From: Ancylomarina longa
Lineage (GTDB): Bacteria; Bacteroidota; Bacteroidia; Bacteroidales; Marinifilaceae
Direction: 5' to 3'
DNA length: 64,000 bases
Assembly: GCF_003996985.1 (NCBI RefSeq)
Contig: NZ_RJJX01000010.1
Location: forward strand, 1-64,000
Shown: one piece after another, positions 16,877-25,967 of the stretch
Numbering within the stretch: position 1 is the first letter of the stretch
Layout: each line of letters begins with the position of its first letter
The notes under the pieces: model-generated
Told to the model about the DNA's origin: nothing
What the model saw: the letters and a program-made list of their open reading frames with translations, nothing else
The model's database searches: none
Program-made: the position numbers and the translations under genes

Positions 16877-16893
16877 AGGAGGACCTAGACATA
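16877..16893 (+). promoter_or_regulatory. Strong ribosome-binding site and AUA start of infC
   Basis: AGGAGG at 16877-16882 precedes an ATA codon at 16891-16893 by eight bases, the optimal spacing. No ATG, GTG or TTG lies in the right frame between the thrS stop and the conserved IF-3 N-terminus. Shine-Dalgarno sequences are rare in this window, so this one stands out. A non-AUG start on infC is known in E. coli (AUU), where IF-3 represses its own translation. Confidence 0.75.
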
Positions 16894-17448
16894 GCTGGAT
16901 TTCAAAGAAACAACAGAGGAAGAAGAAAACCTCAAGAGGCTCTACACAAAATAAATAAGTTAATTAGAGCCCGTAGTGTTCGCGTTGTAGGAGACAACGT
17001 TGAGCCAGGAGTTTATTCAATTACTGAAGCTTTAAAATTTGCTGAAGATCAAGAATTGGATTTAGTTGAAATTTCGCCTAACGCCGATCCACCAGTATGT
17101 AAGATCATCGATTACAACAAGTTTCTTTATCAACAGAAAAAGAAACAAAAGGAAATGAAGGCCAAGGCAGTTAAAGTTATTGTTAAAGAAATTCGTTTCG
17201 GACCAAATACCGACGAACATGATTATAACTTTAAGTTAAAACATGCTGAAAAATTTCTAAATGAAGGAGCGAAAGTAAAAGCTTACGTATTCTTTAAAGG
17301 TCGTTCAATTCTGTTCAAAGACAAAGGTGAAATATTATTGCTTAAATTTGCACAGGATTTAGAGGAACTAGGTAAAGTGGAACAGCTTCCAAGATTAGAA
17401 GGTAAACGCATGACCATGTTTCTTACACCAAAGAAAAAAGTTAAATAG
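16891..17448 (+). CDS. infC: Translation initiation factor IF-3 (AUA start)
   Basis: Translated from ATA at 16891 the product has 185 residues, the normal IF-3 length, beginning (M)[16 protein letters not shown]. The N-terminal domain contains [19 protein letters not shown]; the linker contains [19 protein letters not shown]; the C-terminal domain contains [17 protein letters not shown] and [10 protein letters not shown]. An internal ATG at 17056 would remove the entire N-terminal domain and is rejected. IF-3 binds the 30S subunit, blocks premature 50S joining and checks the start codon. A rare start codon with a strong ribosome-binding site fits autoregulation. Confidence 0.93.
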   Translation: MAGFQRNNRGRRKPQEALHKINKLIRARSVRVVGDNVEPGVYSITEALKFAEDQELDLVEISPNADPPVCKIIDYNKFLYQQKKKQKEMKAKAVKVIVKEIRFGPNTDEHDYNFKLKHAEKFLNEGAKVKAYVFFKGRSILFKDKGEILLLKFAQDLEELGKVEQLPRLEGKRMTMFLTPKKKVK

Positions 17449-17475
17449 TTTATATAATCAATAATTAGTTGTACA

Positions 17476-17673
17476 ATGCCTAAGATGAAAACAAATTGCA
17501 GCGCAAAGAAAAGATTTACTTTGACTGCATCTGGGAAAATCAAAAGAAAGCACGCTTTTAAAAGTCATATTTTGACTAAAAAAAGCACTAAAAGAAAGAG
17601 AAATCTTACTTACTTCGGTACTGTAAATAAAGCAGACCAAAAGAATGTTAAGTTAATGCTTAACATGTTGTAG
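17476..17673 (+). CDS. rpmI: 50S ribosomal protein L35
   Basis: This 65-residue basic protein opens [17 protein letters not shown] and has the L35 core [22 protein letters not shown]. Length and position, between infC and rplT, are as expected. It starts 27 bases after infC. Confidence 0.96.
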   Translation: MPKMKTNCSAKKRFTLTASGKIKRKHAFKSHILTKKSTKRKRNLTYFGTVNKADQKNVKLMLNML

Positions 17674-17694
17674 AAATCAGTAATTGATTTTTTT
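17674..17694 (+). terminator. Weak hairpin with T-run between rpmI and rplT
   Basis: AAATCA (17674-17679) pairs with TGATTT (17685-17690), followed at once by TTTT. The short AT-rich stem could be a leaky attenuator in the 91-base gap before rplT, or chance. Confidence 0.3.
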
Positions 17695-17764
17695 AGTTAT
17701 TAACCGAGTGATTTAGCACCAAAGAGTCCTTAAGGGGAACGCTAACATTCAAAATTTAGGAATT

Positions 17765-18118
17765 ATGCCAAGATCAGTAAATTCTGTAGCATCTAGAGCT
17801 AGAAGGAAGAAAATTCTAAAGGAAACCAAAGGTTACTTTGGAGCAAGAGCAAATGTTTGGACCGTTGCAAAAAACACATGGGAAAAAGGTTTGCAATATG
17901 CATATCGTGATAGAAAGAAAAAGAAATCAAACTTCAGAGCATTATGGATTCAGCGTATTAATGCTGCTGCCAGATTAGAAGGATTATCTTATTCTCAATT
18001 AATCGGTTTGATGCACAAAGCTAATATTGAAATTAACCGTAAGGTTTTAGCAGATTTAGCAGTAAATCATCCAGAAGCATTTAAAGCTGTAGTGGGAAAA
18101 GCACAAACAGCCAAATAG
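17765..18118 (+). CDS. rplT: 50S ribosomal protein L20
   Basis: This 117-residue basic protein has the L20 pattern [19 protein letters not shown], then [14 protein letters not shown] and [14 protein letters not shown]. It binds 23S rRNA during early 50S assembly, and in several bacteria it represses its own operon. The 91-base leader in front of it contains a CCTTAAGG palindrome and could carry such control, though no structure is clear. A terminator follows. Confidence 0.96.
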   Translation: MPRSVNSVASRARRKKILKETKGYFGARANVWTVAKNTWEKGLQYAYRDRKKKKSNFRALWIQRINAAARLEGLSYSQLIGLMHKANIEINRKVLADLAVNHPEAFKAVVGKAQTAK

Positions 18119-18141
18119 TACTATAAATTATTAACTTTGTG

Positions 18142-18176
18142 AAAATCGTCTTAAACCTTAGTTTGAGACGATTTTT
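18142..18176. terminator. Intrinsic terminator of the thrS-rplT operon
   Basis: AAAATCGTCT pairs with AGACGATTTT, extended by TTAAAC/GTTTG, and is followed by T's. It lies between convergent rplT and the ABC-F gene. Confidence 0.8.
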
Positions 18177-18227
18177 CTGTTTGTATTAATGCGCGATTAA
18201 TACTGCAATTTTCGTTTAATCAGCAGC

Positions 18228-19868
18228 TTATAAGTTAGTTCTTTCTAATTCCTTAAGATTGCTCAATTTCTTCTTACTTAGGAAAGAATAAATATCTCCC
18301 ATATGTTCTTTTACCCGCTTATCCCCAAATTCATATACCTTCTCAACCAATCCATCCAAAAAATCCCTATCGTGCGAAACCACAATTAAAGTTCCATCAA
18401 AATCTTTCAATGCAGATTTCAAAATATCTTTGGTTTTCATATCCAAATGATTGGTAGGCTCGTCAAGAATGAGCAGATTAACAGGCTCCAATAGCAATTT
18501 AATCATTGCCAATCTGGTTCTTTCCCCTCCCGACAGTACTTTCACTTTTTTTGCTGAATTATCTCCTCCAAACATAAAAGCACCTAATAAATCTTTAATT
18601 TTCGTTCGGATATCACCTATAGCAACCAAATCAATAGTTTGAAAAACAGTTAATTCCTCCTCCATTAAGGAAGCTTGATTCTGAGCAAAGTACCCAATTT
18701 TAGTATTGTGTCCGAGTTCAAGCGTACCATCATGTTCAATTTCCTTCATGATAGCTTGCACTAAAGTAGATTTTCCCTCTCCATTTTTTCCTACAAAGGC
18801 TATTTTCTCTCCTCGCTGCAAACTTAAATTCACATCGCCGAAAACCAAATGATCGCCATATCTCTTAGATAAATCCTGTATAATAACAGGATAATTACCA
18901 GAACGTGGCGCTGGTGGAAATTTCAATCTCAAAGCAGAAGTATCCTCCTCATCCACTTCTACCAAAATTAATTTCTCGAGCATTTTAACCCTTGATTGAA
19001 CCTGCAAAGTTTTAGAGTAAGTCCCTTTAAACCTTTCGATAAAAGCTCTGTTTTCAGCTATCATTTTTTGCTGCTCATTATAAGCTTTTTGCTGATGTAC
19101 CCTTCTGTCCTTCCGCAAGTTAAGATACTCCGAATAATTAGCTTTATAGTCATAGATTCGTCCCATAGTGATCTCAATGGTTCGAGTAGTAATTCTGTCC
19201 ACAAAGGCTCTATCGTGAGAAATAATCATAACAGCCTTACCGGAATTAATCAAGAATTCCTCCAGCCATTGAATCGATTCAATATCTAAATGATTGGTTG
19301 GCTCATCCAATAGAATCAAGTCTGGTTTTTGCAATAATATTTTGGCCAATTCTATTCTCATGCGCCATCCACCACTAAACTCACTAGTAGGACGAGTAAA
19401 ATCCTCTCGCTGAAATCCTAAACCTTGAAGTATTTTTTCAATCTCAGAATCGAAATTAATCTCCTCGATGGAATAAAATTTCTCACTTAAGGAAGATACA
19501 TCCTCAATCAATTTATAATAACCATCCGATTCGAAATCGGTTCGCGAAGCCAGCTCCAGATTCAATACTTCTATCTGTTTTTCCATTTCAAAGATAGAAG
19601 CAAATGCCTGAGCTGTTTCTTCAAAAACAGTTCTACTATTTGAAGTCATTAAATGCTGAGGTAAATAAGCAATCACCTTATCCTTAGGACAAGACACCCG
19701 ACCCCGAGTTGGCGTATCTACACCGACAATAATTTTAAGAAGGGTTGATTTTCCCGCTCCATTTTTTCCCATCAGGGCTATTCTATCTTTCTCATTAATC
19801 ACAAAAGAAATATCCTGAAACAGACTCGTTCCTCCAAACTCAACAGCTAATGCATCTACAGTAATCAT
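18228..19868 (-). CDS. ABC-F family ATPase
   Basis: This 546-residue soluble protein has two ABC domains in one chain. Walker A motifs are GKNGAGKST (about 34-42) and GKNGEGKST (about 350), signature motifs FSGGWRMR and LSGGERTR, and each domain has LLDEPTNHLD or LILDEPTNHLD. The charged linker between them (about 240-310, with RRVHQQKAYNEQQKM) is the P-site tRNA-interaction motif of ABC-F proteins. No membrane segment is present. ABC-F members act on the ribosome E-site to regulate or rescue translation; no antibiotic-resistance feature can be told from sequence. Confidence 0.93.
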   Translation of the reverse strand: MITVDALAVEFGGTSLFQDISFVINEKDRIALMGKNGAGKSTLLKIIVGVDTPTRGRVSCPKDKVIAYLPQHLMTSNSRTVFEETAQAFASIFEMEKQIEVLNLELASRTDFESDGYYKLIEDVSSLSEKFYSIEEINFDSEIEKILQGLGFQREDFTRPTSEFSGGWRMRIELAKILLQKPDLILLDEPTNHLDIESIQWLEEFLINSGKAVMIISHDRAFVDRITTRTIEITMGRIYDYKANYSEYLNLRKDRRVHQQKAYNEQQKMIAENRAFIERFKGTYSKTLQVQSRVKMLEKLILVEVDEEDTSALRLKFPPAPRSGNYPVIIQDLSKRYGDHLVFGDVNLSLQRGEKIAFVGKNGEGKSTLVQAIMKEIEHDGTLELGHNTKIGYFAQNQASLMEEELTVFQTIDLVAIGDIRTKIKDLLGAFMFGGDNSAKKVKVLSGGERTRLAMIKLLLEPVNLLILDEPTNHLDMKTKDILKSALKDFDGTLIVVSHDRDFLDGLVEKVYEFGDKRVKEHMGDIYSFLSKKKLSNLKELERTNL

Positions 19869-19983
19869 CTTAATCTCTCTTTTTTTGAGCCGCTAAGATA
19901 ATTACTTTATATCATTCAAAACCTAATGAAATTAAATAAGTGATGCTTATTCCAGAAAGAAAGGTGCGATACATTTTCCTCTA

Positions 19984-21270
19984 CTACCTCTCTCTCAGCT
20001 TATCTATTATCCATTTATTGGTAACACTTTTAGGTCTAATAATAGGTTGTCCCAAACCTAGAGCCAGTATATTTTGCGCGCAAAATCCCAATATCCTGGA
20101 AACACCGAATAACACGGTATAATAGTCAAATTGATCTAAGCCAAAATTATACAACAATGATCCGGAAACAGCATCGACATTAGGCCAAGGATTTGCAACT
20201 TTACCGCCTTTATAGGTTTTCAATATCCCTGGTACAACTGCAAATAACTTTTTCGTAATTTTAAAACAATTATTTTCGGCACAATAGGTATCTCCGAATT
20301 TCATAAATGCAGTAAACCTGGGATCGGTAACCCGTAATACTGCATGACCATATCCGGGAATTACTTTACCGGAATCAAGTGTTTCAAACACATATTTTCG
20401 TACCTCCTCTTCGGTAAGCGAATCTCCATATCGATCATCAATTTTTAAAATAAACTTAAGGCATTCCTGATTTGCTAATCCATGAAGTGGACCAGCCAAA
20501 CCATTCAAGCCTGCAGAAATTGCATAATAAAGATCAGATAAGGCAGAATTCACTACCCGGGAAGTAAAAGCACTCACATTACCTCCTTCGTGATCGCAAT
20601 GTAAAACCAAGTACAAACGAATTAGCTCGGAAAAGTCCTTTCCAGAATTCGGTAATCCCAACATATTTGCCAAATTACCAGCCCAATCTAAATCAGGATT
20701 ATGAGGAATCAAATTACCGTCACCAAAACGGATTCGATATATTCCAGCTGCAAGTTCGGGTAATTTCGCAATTACATTTAGTGCATCTTCTAAAGTATAC
20801 TCCCAATATTGACTTTTTTGAATTCCTTTTTGGTACTCTTTCTTAAAAACCGACTCCTTTTCCATAGACAAAATTCCTAAACTCAACATTGTCATGGGAT
20901 GTGTATCCTTAGGAAGTGTGCGTAATAAATTCCAAGTATATTCTGGAACTGAGGTACGCTGGTTGAGATCTTCCCTAAACTTTCCAATAAAATCACTCTC
21001 TGGAAATTTACCAGTACACAATAGGAAAAATATTTCTTCTGGTAACCTGGATGAAAAATCTTCAGTAGTATATTCTCCAATATGCAATCCGGAATAAGGA
21101 TCCACATAAGAAGTATTGCACGCTAAAGCAGTTAATCCTCGCATCCCACCATACACTTGTCCTACCGTAACTTCGGATAGAACAGTATCTCGACCTTGAG
21201 CAAAAATAAAATTAATTTCATCCTGTAATTTGTTAAGGTTGTTTCTTATTTCTTCTTTTAAATTAGACAT
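19984..21270 (-). CDS. gltA: Citrate synthase, eukaryote-like type
   Basis: This 428-residue enzyme condenses oxaloacetate and acetyl-CoA in the TCA cycle. All catalytic motifs are present: HCDHEGGNVSAF (His about 238), GYGHAVLR (His about 294) and NVDAVSGSLLY (Asp about 350). The wording NGLAGPLHGLANQE and YGGMRGL strongly resembles mitochondrial citrate synthase rather than the shorter Gram-positive type or the NADH-regulated proteobacterial type. There is no signal peptide. It is separated from the ABC-F gene by 115 bases. Confidence 0.93.
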   Translation of the reverse strand: MSNLKEEIRNNLNKLQDEINFIFAQGRDTVLSEVTVGQVYGGMRGLTALACNTSYVDPYSGLHIGEYTTEDFSSRLPEEIFFLLCTGKFPESDFIGKFREDLNQRTSVPEYTWNLLRTLPKDTHPMTMLSLGILSMEKESVFKKEYQKGIQKSQYWEYTLEDALNVIAKLPELAAGIYRIRFGDGNLIPHNPDLDWAGNLANMLGLPNSGKDFSELIRLYLVLHCDHEGGNVSAFTSRVVNSALSDLYYAISAGLNGLAGPLHGLANQECLKFILKIDDRYGDSLTEEEVRKYVFETLDSGKVIPGYGHAVLRVTDPRFTAFMKFGDTYCAENNCFKITKKLFAVVPGILKTYKGGKVANPWPNVDAVSGSLLYNFGLDQFDYYTVLFGVSRILGFCAQNILALGLGQPIIRPKSVTNKWIIDKLRER

Positions 21271-21571
21271 ATCTACTAGCTTTATCCGTTATAACATCAA
21301 TCCGTATCAAAGTGTATAGAACACACACAATAAAATATCCAAAGGCTCACTTTAAGTTACGAAAAAACAAGAAAACAACAGCTATTCAGAAGCTTATACG
21401 TTACTACTCTAGTCGGGAAATTATTTTAAAAAGTAAATCTCTATTCTTGTCGCACAGATTACACTCTAGACTTTTATCAAAACAGAGAGAACAATAGCTG
21501 AATAATTTTAGTTAACTTTTTAATTAATTTTTATTATTAACGATTTATTTAATCAACTATAAATTCAACCA
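21271..21571. other. Intergenic region, no feature seen
   Basis: This AT-rich 301-base gap lies between divergent citrate synthase and the DoxX-like remnant. One short open frame in it (21312-21497) has no start context and a Lys/Ser-biased composition, and is not taken as a gene. Confidence 0.5.
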
Positions 21572-21930
21572 ATGGAAAAAAGAAACAAGATTATTTATTG
21601 GATTGTTACAGGACTATTGATAGTCCTCATGTTAATATCGATAAGCCTGTACATTTTGAAACACGAAATGGTAAGTAAAACATTCACCCATCTGGGTTTT
21701 CCTACTTTTCTTATTTATCCTTTAGCTCTGGCAAAACTATTAGGGTTAATAGCTATACTAAGTAAGAAATCAGCACTTTTAAAAGAATGGGCATACGCCG
21801 GATTTTCTTCGACTTTCTGATCGCCTTTAGCGCACATATAGTAGCTAATGATGGTGAATTTGGCATGGCAGCCGTAGCCATCATTCTTTTGATTGTATCC
21901 AAAATTTACGACGGAAAGTTTTTTGCTTAA
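21572..21930 (+). pseudogene. DoxX-like membrane protein gene with a -1 frameshift
   Basis: The first frame encodes 82 residues (MEKRNKIIYWIVTGLL... to KEWAYAGFSSTF) and stops at 21818-21820. Re-reading one base in the TTTT run at 21803-21806 restores a continuous frame: AGFFFDFLIAFSAHIVAN, then AAVAIILLIVSKIYDG, ending at TAA 21928-21930. Together these give a four-helix DoxX/DoxX-like protein of about 119 residues, a normal length. The break fits loss of one T from a homopolymer. It could be a true mutation or a sequencing error; a programmed shift is less likely because no canonical slippery heptamer or structure is seen. Confidence 0.8.
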
Positions 21931-21955
21931 AAACTGTATAATTAACAGCATAATA

Positions 21956-21985
21956 AAAGCCCCAAGCCGTAAGGTTTGGAGCTTT
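21956..21985. terminator. Intrinsic terminator between the DoxX-like gene and the lipoprotein
   Basis: AAAGCCCCAAGCC pairs with GGTTTGGAGCTTT with two mismatches. It lies between two converging genes. Confidence 0.6.
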
Positions 21986-22008
21986 ATATTATAAGTTAAA
22001 TAGTACGA

Positions 22009-22878
22009 TTACTTCACAGCAATAACTAAATATTTTGATGCTTTCCAAAATTCTTCAGGATTAAGAATTTTGATTGCTTCTACCTCTTTATCTGTACCTT
22101 CAATTCTGTAGGAATCACTTGGGTGAGAAGTTACCAAGCTTACTTTTTTACCATTTACAGGTATCGTTGTAGTTTCGGTAATATCGATAGTATTGAAATT
22201 ATCAGGATTGATTTTTTGATTCAATTTACTAGTAGCACCAATTCCTAAAAGACCACCAGTAGTTGTTACCACATTTTTCATTTTTAGCTCTTTCATGTCA
22301 CCTATAACATAGTGTCCGGTATGCAAATTATTAGTTTGCTCTGCGATAACTTTATCTTTATCTTCGTTTTGAGTATTTAAAGCTACTACGGTGCCATTTA
22401 ATTCGGTAACCTGTCCATTAAGATTCTCCACCTCTACGTTTAAGTGAGCAAGCTGTGTAGAAAGAGCAGTTATCGAAGCATCTTTTTCTTCAATTTGAGA
22501 TTTTAGTCCAGCAACTAATTTTTTCAATTTTGAATTTTGATACCAACTGTTTTTTAATTTTTTATCTAAACTCTCCAACTTCGCTTTGTTATCTTCTAAA
22601 AGGTCACGAACCATATTCAGATCATTTACGATTTGTTCTTTCTGTCCAACAGATGGATTTTCTTTTGCATTCACCTTAATAATATTCTCTTTCTCTTTGA
22701 TAATATTAATGTTAGCTGCAATCACATCAAAAGATTCTACAAAATCATCAATAGTAGAATCTTTTTCAACAGCCATTTGGGTAAGTTGTGCATTCTGCTG
22801 GCGAAGTTCCTTTAACTCTTTTTGGTTACATGCGGTAAAAAATGGCAATACTAATAGTGCAAATAATAACTTTCTCAT
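22009..22878 (-). CDS. Coiled-coil lipoprotein of unknown function
   Basis: This 289-residue protein begins MRKLLFALLVLPFFTAC with a lipobox Cys at 17. Residues 20-190 are predicted coiled coil, rich in Asn, Gln, Lys and Glu, with heptad-like repeats such as LNVEVENLNGQVTELNG. The C-terminal 90 residues form a compact domain (TTTIPVNGKKVSLVTSHPSDSY). It is probably tethered to a membrane facing the periplasm. The gene is alone. No known family is recalled beyond general Bacteroidota coiled-coil lipoproteins. Confidence 0.75.
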   Translation of the reverse strand: MRKLLFALLVLPFFTACNQKELKELRQQNAQLTQMAVEKDSTIDDFVESFDVIAANINIIKEKENIIKVNAKENPSVGQKEQIVNDLNMVRDLLEDNKAKLESLDKKLKNSWYQNSKLKKLVAGLKSQIEEKDASITALSTQLAHLNVEVENLNGQVTELNGTVVALNTQNEDKDKVIAEQTNNLHTGHYVIGDMKELKMKNVVTTTGGLLGIGATSKLNQKINPDNFNTIDITETTTIPVNGKKVSLVTSHPSDSYRIEGTDKEVEAIKILNPEEFWKASKYLVIAVK

Positions 22879-23344
22879 AACTTTTAATTTTTTTAAACAA
22901 TTTTACATCAATTCAAATTCAATTAGGGATATGAGAATTCTATGCCAAAAAATATCTTGTTGCAGTAATTCCTCCTCAAAAATGCAAAACGCACTGATTA
23001 CAAGCTATTTTAATTCGCCATTGCTTTTGATTTTTATTTTATGATCTTTTGTAAGAAACGGATCATGTGTAGCTAAGATTCCCCACTTTGTAGAAATGAG
23101 TTCTACAAAATTGATGATGCAAAGATCATGAATTACCAAATTATACTATCATCGCCATTTAAGAAGAAGAAAAATATCTTTTGATACATCGTTCGCAAAC
23201 ATACGATATAGAAGATATAGTAAGGTAGTAAAAAGAACCAATCTCAATAAAATAGAAAAATAGGAGAATTTCATAAATATTTGATAAATTCCACAAATTC
23301 AAATCAATTTCAGTTCAATTGAAATTAGAACAATTTATTAAAGT
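22879..23344. other. Divergent intergenic region with one inverted repeat
   Basis: This AT-rich 466-base gap separates the lipoprotein (minus) from the sensor kinase (plus). Apart from the inverted repeat at 23087-23109 I see no gene, RNA or strong promoter. Confidence 0.5.
23087..23109. promoter_or_regulatory. 9-5-9 perfect inverted repeat, candidate operator
   Basis: TTTGTAGAA (23087-23095) and TTCTACAAA (23101-23109) are perfectly inverted around ATGAG. No T-run follows. The site is about 235 bases upstream of the sensor kinase and 210 bases from the lipoprotein start, so it could be a regulator site for either. Confidence 0.4.
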
Positions 23345-25138
23345 ATGAAGAAAAGAATTGGTAATGAACTATTTCGTTTCATGATAACGATGTTAGTTCT
23401 TATTGCAATGATAGCGATGGTTGGTTTAATTTGCATTCAAGTATTGAAAGGAACTTCAAATAAAATTGTAGTGGAATATCTGGAGTTAAATGCAATTCAG
23501 AAACTCAAGTATTCCTTTCATGTAATGACTGATTCGGCTCACGATTACATATTGCTCAAAAGACCTAAAGATAAGCAACAGTTTATTCAACAATCTAATC
23601 GAACATTTGCCTACTTGCAAGATCTCAAAGTAGTATTATCATCCACGCACAGCAAAAGAATGCTAATTCAATTTGAAAAACACCTAAATGGTTTTAGAAG
23701 TAGTATTGATGACATAGCTAACGATAACCTCAGCAGAGGAGAATTAATTGATAAAGCGGATATCCTCATCCGAAGAGCTAACCATGAATTGGACAAATTA
23801 TTTGGAGAAACCAAACGAGAAATAAATGAATATATCCACACCAATAGGGTTGCTTCACGTCATACTACTATTAGCATTTTCATATTAGCATTGCTTCTAA
23901 TAATAAGTAGTTCTATCTGGGGAACACGTTTTGTAAAAAAAATTATAAAAGCTATAAAATTATTAGTTCGATCCACTATAAAAGCAGAAGCCGGGGATCT
24001 GTCTGTTCGAGCAGAGAATATTTCTGATGATGAGATTGGTGAATTGGCAATCTATTTCAATCGGATGATAGAAAGTCTGGATCGAACTACTGTATCCCGA
24101 GATTATCTGGATAATGTTTTAAAGAGCATGTTTGATGCTGTAGTAGTAAGTGATATCAACGGTAAAATTCTTTCCCTTAATCAGGCTACACTTCATCTTT
24201 TGGATTTTCAGGAAATGGAATTGATAGGTCAGCCAATAAATAAAATATTCTATCATGACGAAGATTCTCCCCAAAATAGCAAAGATCCAAATTGTGTGAA
24301 ACAAGCTTTACGAGGAGATCGTTTTAGTCAGCAGAAGTATTACCGAACCAAATCAGGAAAACCTATTCCTGTACTATTTTCCTGTTCTGCATTTAGAGAT
24401 AATCTTGGCAATACTAAAGGAATTGTTTTTGCAGCCCACGATATTTCGGAGAGAGAAAAAATAAGGTTGGAGCTGGAAAGTTCAAGAAAAGAAAGATTGA
24501 TAGCCATTAACGAAGCCCAGGAAGAGGAACGTATGCGCATAGCCACAGAGATACACGATGGCTTAGGCCAAATGCTTACTGGAATTTCCTATTCTGTGGA
24601 CAATTATTTTATGGATCAGTTTGAAAATAACGATCCAATAAAAAATAAGCTACACCTTCTACACGATCAAATTGATGCTGCCATACAGGAATCAAGAAGT
24701 ATTGCCTACGACTTAATTCCTATTTTATTAAAAGATTTTGGATTAATTGTAGCGGTAAACAATTTGATTACACAAACCAATGAGCAAGGTGGAATCAAAG
24801 TTCGGTTTGATGCTTTTAATTATCCCAATAGATTGGATGAAAAGCTGGAAAAGGTGCTGTACCGAGTTATCCAAGAAGCTCTCAATAATATTCTTAAGCA
24901 CTCGAAAGCAAGGATGGCAAACATTCAAATCGTAAAACATGAGGATATGCTTTCCCTTTCGATAGAAGATGACGGACTTGGTTTTGATCTTACGAAAACA
25001 AAGAAAAAATCATCCAAAGGAGGAATTGGTTTAATGAGTATGAAAGAACGTGTACAAGCATTTAATGGTAATATTAGCATACATTCTTCTCCAAATAATG
25101 GCGTTGAAATTTTAATTGAAATCCCTTTAAACTTATAA
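23345..25138 (+). CDS. Sensor histidine kinase, NarX/LiaS-like (HisKA_3)
   Basis: This 597-residue inner-membrane kinase has TM helices at about 12-34 and 176-198 flanking a helical sensor domain (with Ala/Ser/His/Gln-rich helices), a HAMP domain (200-250), a PAS domain (258-375), a HisKA_3 dimerisation domain with the phospho-acceptor His404 in EIHDGLGQM, and a HATPase domain containing RVIQEALNNILKH, DDGLGFD and GGIGLMSM. It is followed 4 bases later by the cognate LuxR-type response regulator. The sensed signal is unknown. Confidence 0.92.
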   Translation: MKKRIGNELFRFMITMLVLIAMIAMVGLICIQVLKGTSNKIVVEYLELNAIQKLKYSFHVMTDSAHDYILLKRPKDKQQFIQQSNRTFAYLQDLKVVLSSTHSKRMLIQFEKHLNGFRSSIDDIANDNLSRGELIDKADILIRRANHELDKLFGETKREINEYIHTNRVASRHTTISIFILALLLIISSSIWGTRFVKKIIKAIKLLVRSTIKAEAGDLSVRAENISDDEIGELAIYFNRMIESLDRTTVSRDYLDNVLKSMFDAVVVSDINGKILSLNQATLHLLDFQEMELIGQPINKIFYHDEDSPQNSKDPNCVKQALRGDRFSQQKYYRTKSGKPIPVLFSCSAFRDNLGNTKGIVFAAHDISEREKIRLELESSRKERLIAINEAQEEERMRIATEIHDGLGQMLTGISYSVDNYFMDQFENNDPIKNKLHLLHDQIDAAIQESRSIAYDLIPILLKDFGLIVAVNNLITQTNEQGGIKVRFDAFNYPNRLDEKLEKVLYRVIQEALNNILKHSKARMANIQIVKHEDMLSLSIEDDGLGFDLTKTKKKSSKGGIGLMSMKERVQAFNGNISIHSSPNNGVEILIEIPLNL

Positions 25139-25142
25139 TACT

Positions 25143-25799
25143 ATGACAACTTGCAAAGTCATTATAGCCGATGATCATCAAATAATTGTGGATGGAATAA
25201 AAGCCATGCTCAATCAGATACCAAACATCGAAATTATTGGTGAAGCACGGGATGGTCAAGAGGCTGTAAATATAATTTTTGATTTACGTCCCAATCTGGT
25301 AATACTGGATATTTCTATGCCTAAATTATCGGGAATTGAAGTAGCTAAACGTATTCGAAAAGAGAATACCAAGATCAAAATTCTGGTTCTAACGCAGCAT
25401 GAAAACAGAGAATATGTGATGCAAATGTTACGAGCCGGTGCAAATGGCTATCTTTTAAAAAACTGTAAAAAACCTGAACTTGTAGAAGCAATTGACACAG
25501 TGATGAGAGGGGAAAGCTATCTCGGAAATCGAATTTCCAAAGTGATGATTAATAGCATCATCGATAAATCCACCAAGGCAGAAAAGGAAGAAACCAAGGT
25601 TCATTTCACCAAAAGAGAGAAGGAAATTATCAGACTAATAGCTACTGATTTAAGCAATCAGGAAATTGCAGATCAACTATCAATAAGTTTACGAACTGTA
25701 GAAACGCACCGTCGGAATGTAATGCAAAAACTAAATGTAAATACCGTTGTGGCTCTTGTTCGTTATGCAGTTAAACACAAAATCATTACCATCGAGTAA
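25143..25799 (+). CDS. LuxR/NarL-family response regulator
   Basis: This 218-residue protein has a receiver domain (1-125; phospho-acceptor Asp56 in LVILDISMP; Thr/Ser and Lys at LTQH and LLKNCKKP) and a LuxR helix-turn-helix (about 150-212: LTKREKEIIRLIATDLSN, then LSISLRTVETHRRNVMQKL-type recognition helix). It begins 4 bases after the kinase stop, so they are one operon and probably one system. Target genes are not known. Confidence 0.93.
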   Translation: MTTCKVIIADDHQIIVDGIKAMLNQIPNIEIIGEARDGQEAVNIIFDLRPNLVILDISMPKLSGIEVAKRIRKENTKIKILVLTQHENREYVMQMLRAGANGYLLKNCKKPELVEAIDTVMRGESYLGNRISKVMINSIIDKSTKAEKEETKVHFTKREKEIIRLIATDLSNQEIADQLSISLRTVETHRRNVMQKLNVNTVVALVRYAVKHKIITIE

Positions 25800-25911
25800 T
25801 TACTGTTCATTTTTAAAAATCAGTGTTTTCACAAGTATAGAATTCGTTCAAGTCAGACTAACAGACCAATAATAATCCTACAATCCAAAGTCAAATTCTA
25901 TTAAAGTAAAA

Positions 25912-25937
25912 GGACTGCCTTGTTATCAAGACAGTCC
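25912..25937 (-). terminator. Intrinsic terminator of the ROK kinase gene
   Basis: GGACTG(C)CTT pairs with AAG(A)CAGTCC. Read on the minus strand it is followed by TTTTACTTT. Confidence 0.6.
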
Positions 25938-25967
25938 GGAAGGGAACTCTAATAATGAAATTTAGAG

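Noticed and set aside
17056-17448. Internal ATG as start of infC
   Set aside because: It would remove the whole N-terminal domain of IF-3; the upstream conserved sequence with AGGAGG and ATA is preferred.
21312-21497. Short open frame of 61 codons
   Set aside because: Low-complexity Lys/Ser-rich sequence with no start context and no similarity recalled.
21800-21820. Programmed -1 frameshift in the DoxX-like gene
   Set aside because: There is no canonical slippery heptamer or downstream pseudoknot; loss of one T is simpler.
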